From JAZQLP01 sp045629205 (GTDB taxonomy: Bacteria > Bacillota > Clostridia > Oscillospirales > UBA644): 12,745 bases of DNA. A model generated the notes under the pieces. It was not told the DNA's origin, made no database searches, and was given only the letters and a program-made list of their open reading frames with translations. This document shows positions 1 through 6,825 of the stretch, piece by piece. Position 1 is the stretch's first letter. The number at the start of each line of letters is the position of its first letter. A program made the translations under genes and the position numbers. Location of the stretch: the NCBI GenBank assembly GCA_045629205.1, contig JAZQQT010000147.1, forward strand, positions 1 to 12,745, in the 5' to 3' direction.

Positions 1-499
1 CGTTCCTCTCGGGCTCACGATAAGCAACGGCGAAACGGTTTACGGCGATTACGACAAACAATACAGCGTAGTCGGTTTCGGTTACGATAATAAACTCATA
101 GTCGGCAAAATGAGCCGTCTTGAAGCAGAGGAATTAAATCTGCGTGATGCCGTCGCCTTCTCGCCGATTCTTGTAAAAGACGGCGTTCCGTGCGATATCG
201 GCAAATACAAAAAAGGTCTTAATCCACATACGGCTATCGGACAGCGTCAGGACGGAGCTGTTCTTTTGCTTGTGGTTGACGGAAGACAGCCGTCAAGCCT
301 CGGAGCGTCTTATCAGGATCTGATTAACATCATGCTTGATTACGGCGCGGTAAACGCATGTAATCTTGATGGCGGATCATCGTCGGTAATGATTTATGAT
401 AACCAAGCGATTACAAATTGTTGTTCTCTTTACGGTCCCGGAAGAATGGCCACCGCTTTCTATGTAACACGGACAGAGGAGGCGGAAAACAATGAGTAA
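1..499 (+). CDS. Phosphodiester glycosidase family (NAGPA-like / DUF2233) protein, C-terminal part
   Basis: The gene runs in from beyond the left edge; its first complete codon is at position 2 and 165 residues are visible. The reading frame is open well upstream of the ATG at 110, and the encoded residues there look like part of the fold, so that ATG is internal. Family signatures are visible: FSPILVKDG, NPHTAIGQ, DGAVLLLVVDGR, and near the C-terminus NLDGGSSSVM, the conserved acidic/Gly-Ser loop of this fold. The family includes the enzyme that removes GlcNAc from mannose-6-phosphodiester (NAGPA). Bacterial members are usually exported and act on phosphodiester-linked sugars of the envelope or of exopolysaccharide. 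Any signal peptide lies outside the window. Where many relatives read P-R-T-A-I-G, this one has His instead of Arg. The stop codon overlaps the next gene by 8 bases, indicating an operon. The family call is firm; the substrate is unknown. Confidence 0.85.
   Translation, partial: VPLGLTISNGETVYGDYDKQYSVVGFGYDNKLIVGKMSRLEAEELNLRDAVAFSPILVKDGVPCDIGKYKKGLNPHTAIGQRQDGAVLLLVVDGRQPSSLGASYQDLINIMLDYGAVNACNLDGGSSSVMIYDNQAITNCCSLYGPGRMATAFYVTRTEEAENNE
475..482 (+). promoter_or_regulatory. Ribosome binding site for the membrane-anchored protein gene
   Basis: AGAGGAGG lies 9 bases before the ATG at 492, inside the last codons of the upstream glycosidase gene. It supports the 492 start and translational coupling of the two genes. 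Confidence 0.7.
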
Positions 500-1574
500 A
501 AAGAAACGATCACATGTCGGCACCGTTGTTTTTTACGGTATTTTCGCTGTTTTCGTCATAGCGCTTATTATCGTCTTCTTCCGTTTCTTCAATATTGTTG
601 ACGAATATACCTATGAATTCGAAAGCAGCAGTCCGTATAATGTCGTGGAAGATTACATAACGCGCTTGCAGGCCGGCAAATTTGACACAACACTTAAATT
701 CTCCGGATTTACCCCATCGGAATTTTGTTCGGAAGAAGATTTTATCGGATTAATGAGGCAGACATATCCCGAAGGATCAAATATTTCTTATTTTGAAAGC
801 ACATCTTACGAAGGCAAAAACAGAATGAGATACAACCTGTATATCGGTGAAGAGCGTGTGGGATACGTCATACTCGAAAAAGCAGGAAATGTTACAGCTC
901 ACGGATTTGATACGTGGCAGATATGCGAAACGCAATCTGTTTCCGGAACCGACGAATATACAATTACCGTTCCGCTCGGTTATTCGGTATATGTTAACGG
1001 AAAACATATCGACGAAAATCATATTACAGACACATATGAAGCGGAAGACTATCCTGTTTTCAACGACATTCCCGCTCCGGAGTTTATAACATACCGTGTC
1101 GGAGGGTTTCTTTCCGAACCGTCGTTCGAATTCATTCCCCTCAACGGAGAAGAATTTGATTGCATCACATCGGATGACGGGAAAACCGTTACCTGCTCGA
1201 GGAGAGCGGTATTCGGCGAAGAAGTTTCTCTTTTTGTTACCGAAGCGATGAACTCATATATCGAAACAGTCGGAATGCAATACCCGGCAGAAACGTTTCT
1301 TGAATATGTTCTCAAAAAGAGCGATTATGCCGCCCGGTTTAAAAAATATCACAGCGACTGGAAAATGACTCAGCCGCCTTACGAAAATATCGAAGTAACC
1401 GATATGATAATCAATTCATACAAAGAATATTCACCGAATCAGGCCATAGCAGACATATCATTCGATTACAACGTCAAAACCATCTATAAAGAAATAATAA
1501 CGCACGGCAGTTTTTCAGTCCTTTTGCTCAGAACCGACAGCGGTTGGAAAATCGCCGATATGATAAATAATTAA
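492..1574 (+). CDS. Membrane-anchored extracytoplasmic protein of unknown function (TcaA/NTF2-like architecture)
   Basis: This 360-residue protein begins with a basic cytoplasmic tip (KKKR), then one hydrophobic segment at about residues 9-33 with no obvious cleavage site. That suggests a single-pass protein with a large outside domain. After a Ser-rich linker (about 45-48) comes a region resembling NTF2-like folds, starting near NVVEDYITRLQAGKF (50-64). Next is a short beta-rich stretch around TITVPLGYSVYVNG (157-170), a pattern typical of PEGA- or TcaA-like extracellular domains. A C-terminal domain of about 120 residues ends in SGWKIADM, typical of NTF2-like/lumazine-binding-like folds. 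No catalytic motif is visible, so a binding or scaffold role is more likely than an enzymatic one. The gene overlaps the glycosidase by 8 bases, and its stop lies 11 bases before the kinase-like gene. The fold assignment is inference from pattern; the membrane anchor is clear. Confidence 0.75.
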   Translation: MSKKKRSHVGTVVFYGIFAVFVIALIIVFFRFFNIVDEYTYEFESSSPYNVVEDYITRLQAGKFDTTLKFSGFTPSEFCSEEDFIGLMRQTYPEGSNISYFESTSYEGKNRMRYNLYIGEERVGYVILEKAGNVTAHGFDTWQICETQSVSGTDEYTITVPLGYSVYVNGKHIDENHITDTYEAEDYPVFNDIPAPEFITYRVGGFLSEPSFEFIPLNGEEFDCITSDDGKTVTCSRRAVFGEEVSLFVTEAMNSYIETVGMQYPAETFLEYVLKKSDYAARFKKYHSDWKMTQPPYENIEVTDMIINSYKEYSPNQAIADISFDYNVKTIYKEIITHGSFSVLLLRTDSGWKIADMINN

Positions 1575-1585
1575 GGAGTCCCTGC

Positions 1586-2647
1586 ATGAAAAAAATCCTT
1601 TCGGACATTTTCGCTCAATTCAAAGTCGAAGATACTTTTGTTTCCTACTCTGTTATCGAACAGGGAAATATCAATAAAACATACCGTATCAACGGAATTA
1701 AAAACGATTATATTCTGCAGAAAATCAACAACTTCGTTTTCAGAGATATCGAAGGTCTTATGAGCAATATAACGCGAATTCTCGCTCATACCGAAAAAAA
1801 ATATCCCGGTAAAATGCAAATCAAAGTATATCCGACAAAAAGCGGAGAATCTTTTTTACATTCGGACGGAGAATACTGGAGACTTATCAACTTTATTCCT
1901 TCGGTAACATATATGGTTTCTCCAAACAAAGAAACCGTTTATAAAACCGGAAAAGCATTCGGTGAATTTCAAAAGGATCTCGCAGATTTTCCCGCAGAAG
2001 AATTAACCGAAACAATTCCGGGCTTTCACAATACCCGCCGTCGTCTCGAAAAACTGTTTGCCGATGAAAAAGAAGACAAAGTCGGCAGAGTAAAAGAAGT
2101 GAAAGACGAACTCGATTACATCAGATCGGTTTTCGACGATGCCGTTATGATGATCGATATGCAGGCGCGGGGAGAGCTTCCTATACGTGTAACCCATAAC
2201 GACACAAAAATCAATAACGTCCTGTTTGATACCGAAACCGGAAATCCTATCTGTATAATTGACCTCGACACAGTCATGCCGTCACTCGTAGGCAACGATT
2301 TCGGAGATGCTGTCAGATTTGCCTGCAATACAGTCGAAGAAGACTGTCCGGACACGGATAAAATATCTTTTGACCTTGAAACTTTCGAAGCATTCACAAA
2401 AGGATTCTTATCGGAAACAAAAAATACCCTTACAAAAAATGAGATAGACACTCTCGGAAGAAGCGCATTTACGCTTACATTGGAGTTGGCGGTTCGTTTC
2501 CTTGATGACTATATCGTCGGAGACGAATACTTCAAAATCAATTATCCGGAGCATAATCTTGTTCGGACACGTGCGCAAATCGCGCTTGCAAAAGATATAA
2601 TGGCAAAGAGAACCGAAATAGAAAGAATCATTCACGAAAACATTTGA
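1586..2647 (+). CDS. APH-fold phosphotransferase, N-acetylhexosamine 1-kinase (NahK)-like
   Basis: This 353-residue protein has the aminoglycoside-phosphotransferase/choline-kinase fold. The catalytic loop THNDTKINNVLFD lies at residues 203-215 (Asp206 is the expected base). The metal-binding IDLDTVMP lies at 225-232, and the following NDFGDAVRF is typical of the NahK branch. The N-terminal YILQKINNFVF (42-52) is also characteristic: NahK relatives carry an LQ-x-IN-x-x-VF nucleotide-site motif. NahK phosphorylates GlcNAc or GalNAc at C1 using ATP; other members of this branch are annotated only as phosphotransferases or, probably wrongly, as mucin desulfatases. The ATG is preceded by AAGGAG at 1573-1578, which overlaps the upstream stop. 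The downstream gene follows at once. Membership of the branch is well supported. Sugar specificity cannot be read from sequence alone, so no gene symbol is given. Confidence 0.82.
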   Translation: MKKILSDIFAQFKVEDTFVSYSVIEQGNINKTYRINGIKNDYILQKINNFVFRDIEGLMSNITRILAHTEKKYPGKMQIKVYPTKSGESFLHSDGEYWRLINFIPSVTYMVSPNKETVYKTGKAFGEFQKDLADFPAEELTETIPGFHNTRRRLEKLFADEKEDKVGRVKEVKDELDYIRSVFDDAVMMIDMQARGELPIRVTHNDTKINNVLFDTETGNPICIIDLDTVMPSLVGNDFGDAVRFACNTVEEDCPDTDKISFDLETFEAFTKGFLSETKNTLTKNEIDTLGRSAFTLTLELAVRFLDDYIVGDEYFKINYPEHNLVRTRAQIALAKDIMAKRTEIERIIHENI

Positions 2648-2650
2648 GGA
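2646..2650 (+). promoter_or_regulatory. Ribosome binding site deciding the M20 gene start
   Basis: GAGGA, overlapping the TGA stop of the kinase-like gene, lies 5 bases before an ATG at 2656. A TTG at 2644 in the same frame lies upstream of this site and has no comparable site of its own, so 2656 is the better start. Confidence 0.65.
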
Positions 2651-2655
2651 ACGAT

Positions 2656-3810
2656 ATGAAATACACCGAAGAAAAACTCATCTCACTTCGGAAAGAAATA
2701 CACAGTCATCCCGAGCTCGGATTTACGGAAACCGAAACAACAAAAATTGTTAAAAGAGAATTATCCGCTCTCGGTCTTGACTTAATTGACATCGGTCTTG
2801 AAACCGGCGCCGCAGCCCTGCTTCGCGGTTCAAAACCGGGACCTACGGTTGTAATCCGTTCCGATATCGATGCACTCCCGGTTACAGAGAAAACAAATGT
2901 CGACTATACTTCGCTTAATCCGGGGAAAATGCACGCCTGCTGCCATGACATTCATATGACGGCAACGCTGGGATGCGCGTCATTACTGACTGAAAAGCAA
3001 AATGAACTCACGGGGAATATTCTGTTTCTTTTTCAACCCGCGGAAGAATCGGTAAGCGGCGCACGAAAGATTCTTGACGGTCCGTTATTCAACAATGTTA
3101 AACCGGACGCGTTTCTCGGGATGCACGCATGGCCGGATTTCCCATTCGGCAAAGTCGGAATATGGGAAGGCCCCGTTATGGCTGCAAAATGCGGTTTCAA
3201 AATAACAGTAAACGGAAAAGGCGGGCACGGATCCACACCGTCAAAAACCAAAGACCCGATACTCGCGGGAACAGCGATAGTCAACGCGCTCCAAACGATA
3301 ACCTCTCATTCCGTTCCGTCTCAGGAATCGGCAGTTTTATCCGTATGTTCAATACATGCGGGAACCAGCGATAATGTTATTCCCGATTCCTGTGAGATTC
3401 TCGGAAGTTTCCGGAGTTTTTCGGCTGAATCACAAAAAACGATGCTTACACGCGTAAATGAAATTGCGGTTTACACAGCGAAATCATACGGATGCACCGC
3501 CGAAATCCACGAAGAGAACGGTTGTCCGCCCGTTCTTAATAACGCAAAACTTACAAATATCGTCAAAGAAACCGTCTCCGACCGTTTCGGACCGGAAGGA
3601 TGTTATGACGGTGTTCCGGTAATGATATCCGAAGATTTTGCATGCTATGCCGAAAAAGCGCCGATATGTTATTCGCTTTTCGGAGTCGCAACAGATGACG
3701 GACTGATTGCAAGACTGCATAACGGAAAACTGTGTCCGAGCCACAAAGTTCTGTTACCCGCGGCATCATTTCTTACCGATTCCGCGCTTGCCGTTCTCAA
3801 AACAATTTAA
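2656..3810 (+). CDS. M20-family amidohydrolase (M20D, hippurate/N-acyl-amino-acid hydrolase-like)
   Basis: From the ATG at 2656 the protein has 384 residues, normal for the M20D family (about 380-400). Visible signatures are EIHSHPELGFTETET (14-28), RSDIDALPV (68-76), the metal-ligand segment MHACCHD (92-98), QPAEES (127-132) with the catalytic Glu, GMHAWP (155-160), GKGGHGSTP (187-195, dimerisation domain), SEDFACYAEKAP (325-336), and a late His in RLHNG (353-357). The family removes acyl groups from amino acids or small peptides using two metal ions, in the cytoplasm. No signal peptide is present. One position deviates: the usual HACGHD reads HACCHD, with both metal ligands (Cys95, His97) retained. 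The gene is the last in the plus-strand operon. The substrate is unknown; N-acetyl or other N-acyl amino acids are typical, but the neighbours hint at an amino-sugar or envelope context. Confidence 0.9.
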   Translation: MKYTEEKLISLRKEIHSHPELGFTETETTKIVKRELSALGLDLIDIGLETGAAALLRGSKPGPTVVIRSDIDALPVTEKTNVDYTSLNPGKMHACCHDIHMTATLGCASLLTEKQNELTGNILFLFQPAEESVSGARKILDGPLFNNVKPDAFLGMHAWPDFPFGKVGIWEGPVMAAKCGFKITVNGKGGHGSTPSKTKDPILAGTAIVNALQTITSHSVPSQESAVLSVCSIHAGTSDNVIPDSCEILGSFRSFSAESQKTMLTRVNEIAVYTAKSYGCTAEIHEENGCPPVLNNAKLTNIVKETVSDRFGPEGCYDGVPVMISEDFACYAEKAPICYSLFGVATDDGLIARLHNGKLCPSHKVLLPAASFLTDSALAVLKTI

Positions 3811-3825
3811 TATGAGAAATAAAAA

Positions 3826-3857
3826 AAGAGCATACCGATTATTTCCGGTATGCTCTT
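3826..3857. terminator. Bidirectional intrinsic terminator between convergent operons
   Basis: AAGAGCATACCG (3826-3837) and CGGTATGCTCTT (3846-3857) form a perfect 12-bp stem with an 8-base loop. On the plus strand a T-rich stretch follows. The run of A at 3821-3827 gives a U-tract on the minus strand. It lies between the stops of the M20 gene (3810) and rhaA (3868), so it can end both transcripts. Confidence 0.9.
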
Positions 3858-3867
3858 CTTTGTTATT

Positions 3868-5121
3868 TTATCTGTAATTAAGAACTGATTTTTCGTAAGC
3901 TTTGACTTCGGGAAGCCAATCCATTCCCTTCGGAACATTATTTCTTTCGCAGAACTCATCGTAAACGATACCGAAAGGCATTGCCTTCATTTCTTCCGTA
4001 AGAGCAAGACGTGAAGTGTAATCGCCTTCAAGTTCAATCTGTTTGAACTTTGCCATCGGTTCGAGAAGAGCGGCAAGGAAAGCTTTCTGAATACTTCTGA
4101 TACCAACGACCCATGCTGTCATTCTGTTGATGCTTGCGTCGAAATAGTCGGTAGCAATATTTGCTTTTCCGAGCAGGTTGGCAGCGATTATATCGTGTGC
4201 AATAAGACGAAGCTCGTCATCGAGAATAACTACATGGTCACTGTCCCAACGCACACCGCGGCTTAAATGAAGCAGAAATTCATTATAGAACATTCCGAGA
4301 ACAGAAAGCTTATCATGGATTCCTTCGCTGGGATGGAAATGACCTTCGTCGAGACATACCATAACGTCTTTGTTCTGCTGGCAGTATGCCATATAGAATT
4401 CATGAGAACCGACGACATAACTTTCGGTTCCGATACCGAAAAGTTTTGATTCCACGGCATCAACGTTGTATTTTTTATCTATATCCACCGCGAAAATCGT
4501 ATCAAGAGATTCTTTGAGTCTCATTCTCGGTGCTTCTCTGTCAATGGGAGTATCTTTAAGACCGTCGGGCATCCAGAAGTCGGTAACACATCTCTGTCCG
4601 ATTTCTTTACCGAGATATTCGCCTATTTTACGGCAACAAATACCGTGTTCAATCCAATAATCCCTGATGGCCTTATCGGGACTTGAAAGGGTTTGATCGC
4701 CTTTTGCTTTTTCATGGCTGAAAAACGTAGGATTAAAATCAAGTCCCACATTTTCTTTCTTCGCGAAATCGATCCATGTATCATAATGATGAGGCTCAAA
4801 CTTATTTCTTTCTACGAAAGAGCCGCCGTTATTAAGATAAATCGAATGAAGATTGAGCTTTTTCTTTCCGCCTATAAGTGTAAAGGTCTTGGAAATATCA
4901 GCTTTCAGTTGCTCCAGTGTTTTAGGTCTTCCGGGATAATTACCTGTTGCCTGAATTCCGCCGCTGGAGAGCTTGCCGTCTTCAATTTCATATCCGCCCA
5001 AATCATCACCCTGCCAGCAATTCATTGAAATCGTAATTGAGTTAAGCGTTTCAATCGCTTTTTCTGTATCAACGCCTATCTGTGCGTATAATTCTTTAGC
5101 CACTTCGTAGTTTTTACTCAT
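3868..5121 (-). CDS. rhaA: L-rhamnose isomerase
   Basis: The 417-residue product aligns by eye along its full length with E. coli RhaA (419 residues). It converts L-rhamnose to L-rhamnulose in the cytoplasm, the first step of rhamnose catabolism. Shared segments include SMNCWQGDD (32-40), GGIQATGNYPG (54-64), LGLDFNP-like GLDFNP (126-131), DAVESKLFGIG (221-231), CLDEGHFHP (256-264), RWDSDHVV (291-298) and FDASINR (327-333). The expected metal ligands are present: Glu224, Asp258, His285 and Asp325, with His261, Asp293 and Asp295 for the second site. The ATG is preceded by GAGGT 7 bases upstream. No rhaB, rhaD or rhaR lies alongside, which is unusual for a catabolic gene. It follows aroQ on the same strand by 46 bases but has its own promoter. 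The identification is secure. Confidence 0.97.
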   Translation of the reverse strand: MSKNYEVAKELYAQIGVDTEKAIETLNSITISMNCWQGDDLGGYEIEDGKLSSGGIQATGNYPGRPKTLEQLKADISKTFTLIGGKKKLNLHSIYLNNGGSFVERNKFEPHHYDTWIDFAKKENVGLDFNPTFFSHEKAKGDQTLSSPDKAIRDYWIEHGICCRKIGEYLGKEIGQRCVTDFWMPDGLKDTPIDREAPRMRLKESLDTIFAVDIDKKYNVDAVESKLFGIGTESYVVGSHEFYMAYCQQNKDVMVCLDEGHFHPSEGIHDKLSVLGMFYNEFLLHLSRGVRWDSDHVVILDDELRLIAHDIIAANLLGKANIATDYFDASINRMTAWVVGIRSIQKAFLAALLEPMAKFKQIELEGDYTSRLALTEEMKAMPFGIVYDEFCERNNVPKGMDWLPEVKAYEKSVLNYR

Positions 5122-5128
5122 AATATCT

Positions 5129-5133
5129 ACCTC
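5129..5133 (-). promoter_or_regulatory. Ribosome binding site of rhaA
   Basis: GAGGT on the minus strand lies 7 bases before the rhaA ATG (5119-5121), inside the short leader expected from the promoter just upstream. Confidence 0.6.
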
Positions 5134-5147
5134 GTTTCTTTAAAATC

Positions 5148-5176
5148 AGTATATCAAAAGGTCTGTTTTATGTCAA
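5148..5176 (-). promoter_or_regulatory. Sigma-70-type promoter for rhaA nested in the end of aroQ
   Basis: Read on the minus strand, TTGACA (5171-5176) is a perfect -35 box. After exactly 17 bases it is followed by TATACT (5148-5153), which matches the -10 consensus TATAAT at five of six positions. Transcription should start near 5141, giving a leader of about 20 bases that contains the GAGGT site. The -35 box is made of the last two sense codons of aroQ (TTG ACA). No operator repeat or catabolite-control site is obvious to me in the short gap, so the promoter may be constitutive or controlled from sites I cannot recognise. Confidence 0.82.
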
Positions 5177-5602
5177 GTATTTTTCAACCAAATAATCCAA
5201 TGCTTCACCGTATCCGTCAAAACCTTTTCCCGCAATGACTTTTTCGGCATAAAGCGAAACATACGAATAATGCCTGAATTCTTCTCTTTCGGATATTTCC
5301 GAAAGATGGACCTCAACGGCAGGCACTTCCGCCGCTTTAAGAGCGTCCAGGATCGCAACACTCGTATGGGTATAAGCTGCCGCATTAATAATGATTCCGT
5401 TATATTTGCCTCTTGCCCGCTGAATTGCCATAATTATCGATCCCTCATAATTGCTCTGAAGGATTTTTACTTTTATTTTTTTCTCTTTTGCCCTGTGTTT
5501 TATGTATTTTTCAAGATCTTCGTAAGTCTTGTTGCCGTAAATATCGGGTTCACGAATCCCCAACATATTCAGATTGGGGCCGTTAATAACTAATATTTTC
5601 AT
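5168..5602 (-). CDS. aroQ: 3-dehydroquinate dehydratase, type II
   Basis: This 144-residue cytoplasmic enzyme dehydrates 3-dehydroquinate to 3-dehydroshikimate, the third shikimate step. Type II enzymes are dodecamers of about 145-residue subunits, and the length fits. Key motifs are INGPNLNMLGIREPDIYG (6-23), containing the catalytic Tyr22 and Arg17; INAAAYTHTS (72-81), with Asn73; VEVHLSEISEREEFR (96-110), with Glu97, His99 and Arg110; and the following HYSYVS. Two positions are less usual: SNYEG where many homologues have SNHEG, and NAAAY where NPGAY is common. The ATG overlaps the TGA of the upstream aroE-aroK gene as ATGA, and an AGAGGA site lies 6 bases before it. It is the last shikimate gene of the operon, and its final codons double as the rhaA -35 element. 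Confidence 0.97.
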   Translation of the reverse strand: MKILVINGPNLNMLGIREPDIYGNKTYEDLEKYIKHRAKEKKIKVKILQSNYEGSIIMAIQRARGKYNGIIINAAAYTHTSVAILDALKAAEVPAVEVHLSEISEREEFRHYSYVSLYAEKVIAGKGFDGYGEALDYLVEKYLT

Positions 5603-6825
5603 AATTGTTCCTCTATTAACGCTGCGGTTTCGTCGGCGTTTCCGTTTCCGTCAACGACTATATCGGCAAAACTTTCATATAAATCTTTTCGGTCACGGTA
5701 AAGTTTCTTCAAATCGTTTGAAAGAGGTCTTCCGTCTGTAACAAGGTTTTCAATATCACGTTTAATATAAACAACAAGACCGTTCTGACGCATTATATCG
5801 CGATTTTCGGAAACTGTAACGGATCCGCCGCCGGTAGCGATTATTTTTCCTTTTTCCATACAAACCGATTTGAGCGCTGCCGATTCTTTCTTGCGGAAAT
5901 AATTTTCGCCCTTATTTAAAATTATATACTCCGGAGTTTTTCCCGTGGTCTGCGTAATCAAATCGTCGGTATCGTCAAATTCCATGTCAAGTTTTTCTGC
6001 CAGTTTTTTCCCGACAGTAGTTTTTCCGCATCCCGGCATTCCGATAAGGACTATATTCCGGCATGCCCGTTGAAGAGCGTCGACTATATCGCCGATCACT
6101 TCGTTATCAATTTTATTCCCTGTAAATAACTCTGCAGAATTCTTTGCCTGTGCAACCAACATCGGAAGTCCGTTCATATGAGAAATACCGAGCTTCTCGG
6201 CTTCGGCAAGAAGCGGTGTTCTCAGCGGATTATATATCAAATCGATAACGGCGCAAAGCGATGAAAAACGGTTCAGATCAACCAGTTTTCCGTCCGTCTT
6301 CGGATACATTCCGACAGGTGTGGCATTTACGATGATTTCGGTTTCCGTATTATCGTAGATATTGGTATAATTGTTTTCGCCCTTACGTGAAATCACCTTA
6401 AAGTCGGCGTTTCTCTGTTTCAGAACGTAACATACGGCCTTTGATGCGCCTCCGCTGCCGAGAACGAGAACTTTTTTTCCGGTAACATCAAGTTCCATAC
6501 TGTCAAGCGTATATTCAAAACCGAAAACATCAGTATTATATCCGTAAATTCCGCCGTTGGATGTGATACGAACGGTATTTACCGCGCCGATCTCTTTTGC
6601 CGCGGAAGAAACAGCGTCACAAAGACCGAAAATACTTTGTTTATATGGAATGGTGACATTAAAACCGTCAAGTTCCGCTTCTTCTATCACAGAACCGAGA
6701 TTTTCAGGTGTCGTAGGATAGAGGCGGTAATCGTAATCCGCAAGCATTCCGTGTATCGGCACGGAATAACTGTGTGCAAGATTCTTTCCGATCAGTCCGA
6801 ATTTTTTATCTGAAAAACCGGTCAT
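5599..6825 (-). CDS. aroE-aroK: Bifunctional shikimate dehydrogenase / shikimate kinase fusion
   Basis: One uninterrupted 408-residue frame holds two enzymes. Residues 1 to about 253 are AroE: LAHSYSVPIHG (17-26, shikimate-binding Ser pair), GFNVTIPYK (54-62, catalytic Lys62), AVNT (81-84), YNTDVFGF (96-103, Asp99), the NADP loop GSGGASKA (123-130), NATPVGM (167-173), and AQAKNSAELFTG with Gln226. From about residue 256 comes AroK: Walker A GMPGCGKTT (262-270), DDTDD (284-288), YFRKKE (309-314), ATGGGSV (330-336), GRPL (365-368), and the lid region with Arg379 before LYE. The two activities reduce dehydroshikimate and phosphorylate shikimate, consecutive steps. Both domains look intact, each slightly short, with almost no linker and no Met at the junction, so this is a true fusion and not a missed start. 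It starts within ATGA of the chorismate mutase stop; GGAGG lies 10 bases upstream. Confidence 0.95.
   Translation of the reverse strand: MTGFSDKKFGLIGKNLAHSYSVPIHGMLADYDYRLYPTTPENLGSVIEEAELDGFNVTIPYKQSIFGLCDAVSSAAKEIGAVNTVRITSNGGIYGYNTDVFGFEYTLDSMELDVTGKKVLVLGSGGASKAVCYVLKQRNADFKVISRKGENNYTNIYDNTETEIIVNATPVGMYPKTDGKLVDLNRFSSLCAVIDLIYNPLRTPLLAEAEKLGISHMNGLPMLVAQAKNSAELFTGNKIDNEVIGDIVDALQRACRNIVLIGMPGCGKTTVGKKLAEKLDMEFDDTDDLITQTTGKTPEYIILNKGENYFRKKESAALKSVCMEKGKIIATGGGSVTVSENRDIMRQNGLVVYIKRDIENLVTDGRPLSNDLKKLYRDRKDLYESFADIVVDGNGNADETAALIEEQL

Noticed and set aside
110..112. ATG at 110 as the true start of the glycosidase
   Set aside because: The frame is open to the left edge, and the upstream residues fit the fold; the visible part is the C-terminal half of a larger protein.
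5122..5167. Riboswitch or T-box leader for rhaA
   Set aside because: Only 46 bases are available and the promoter occupies part of them, leaving about 20 bases of leader, too short for such an element.
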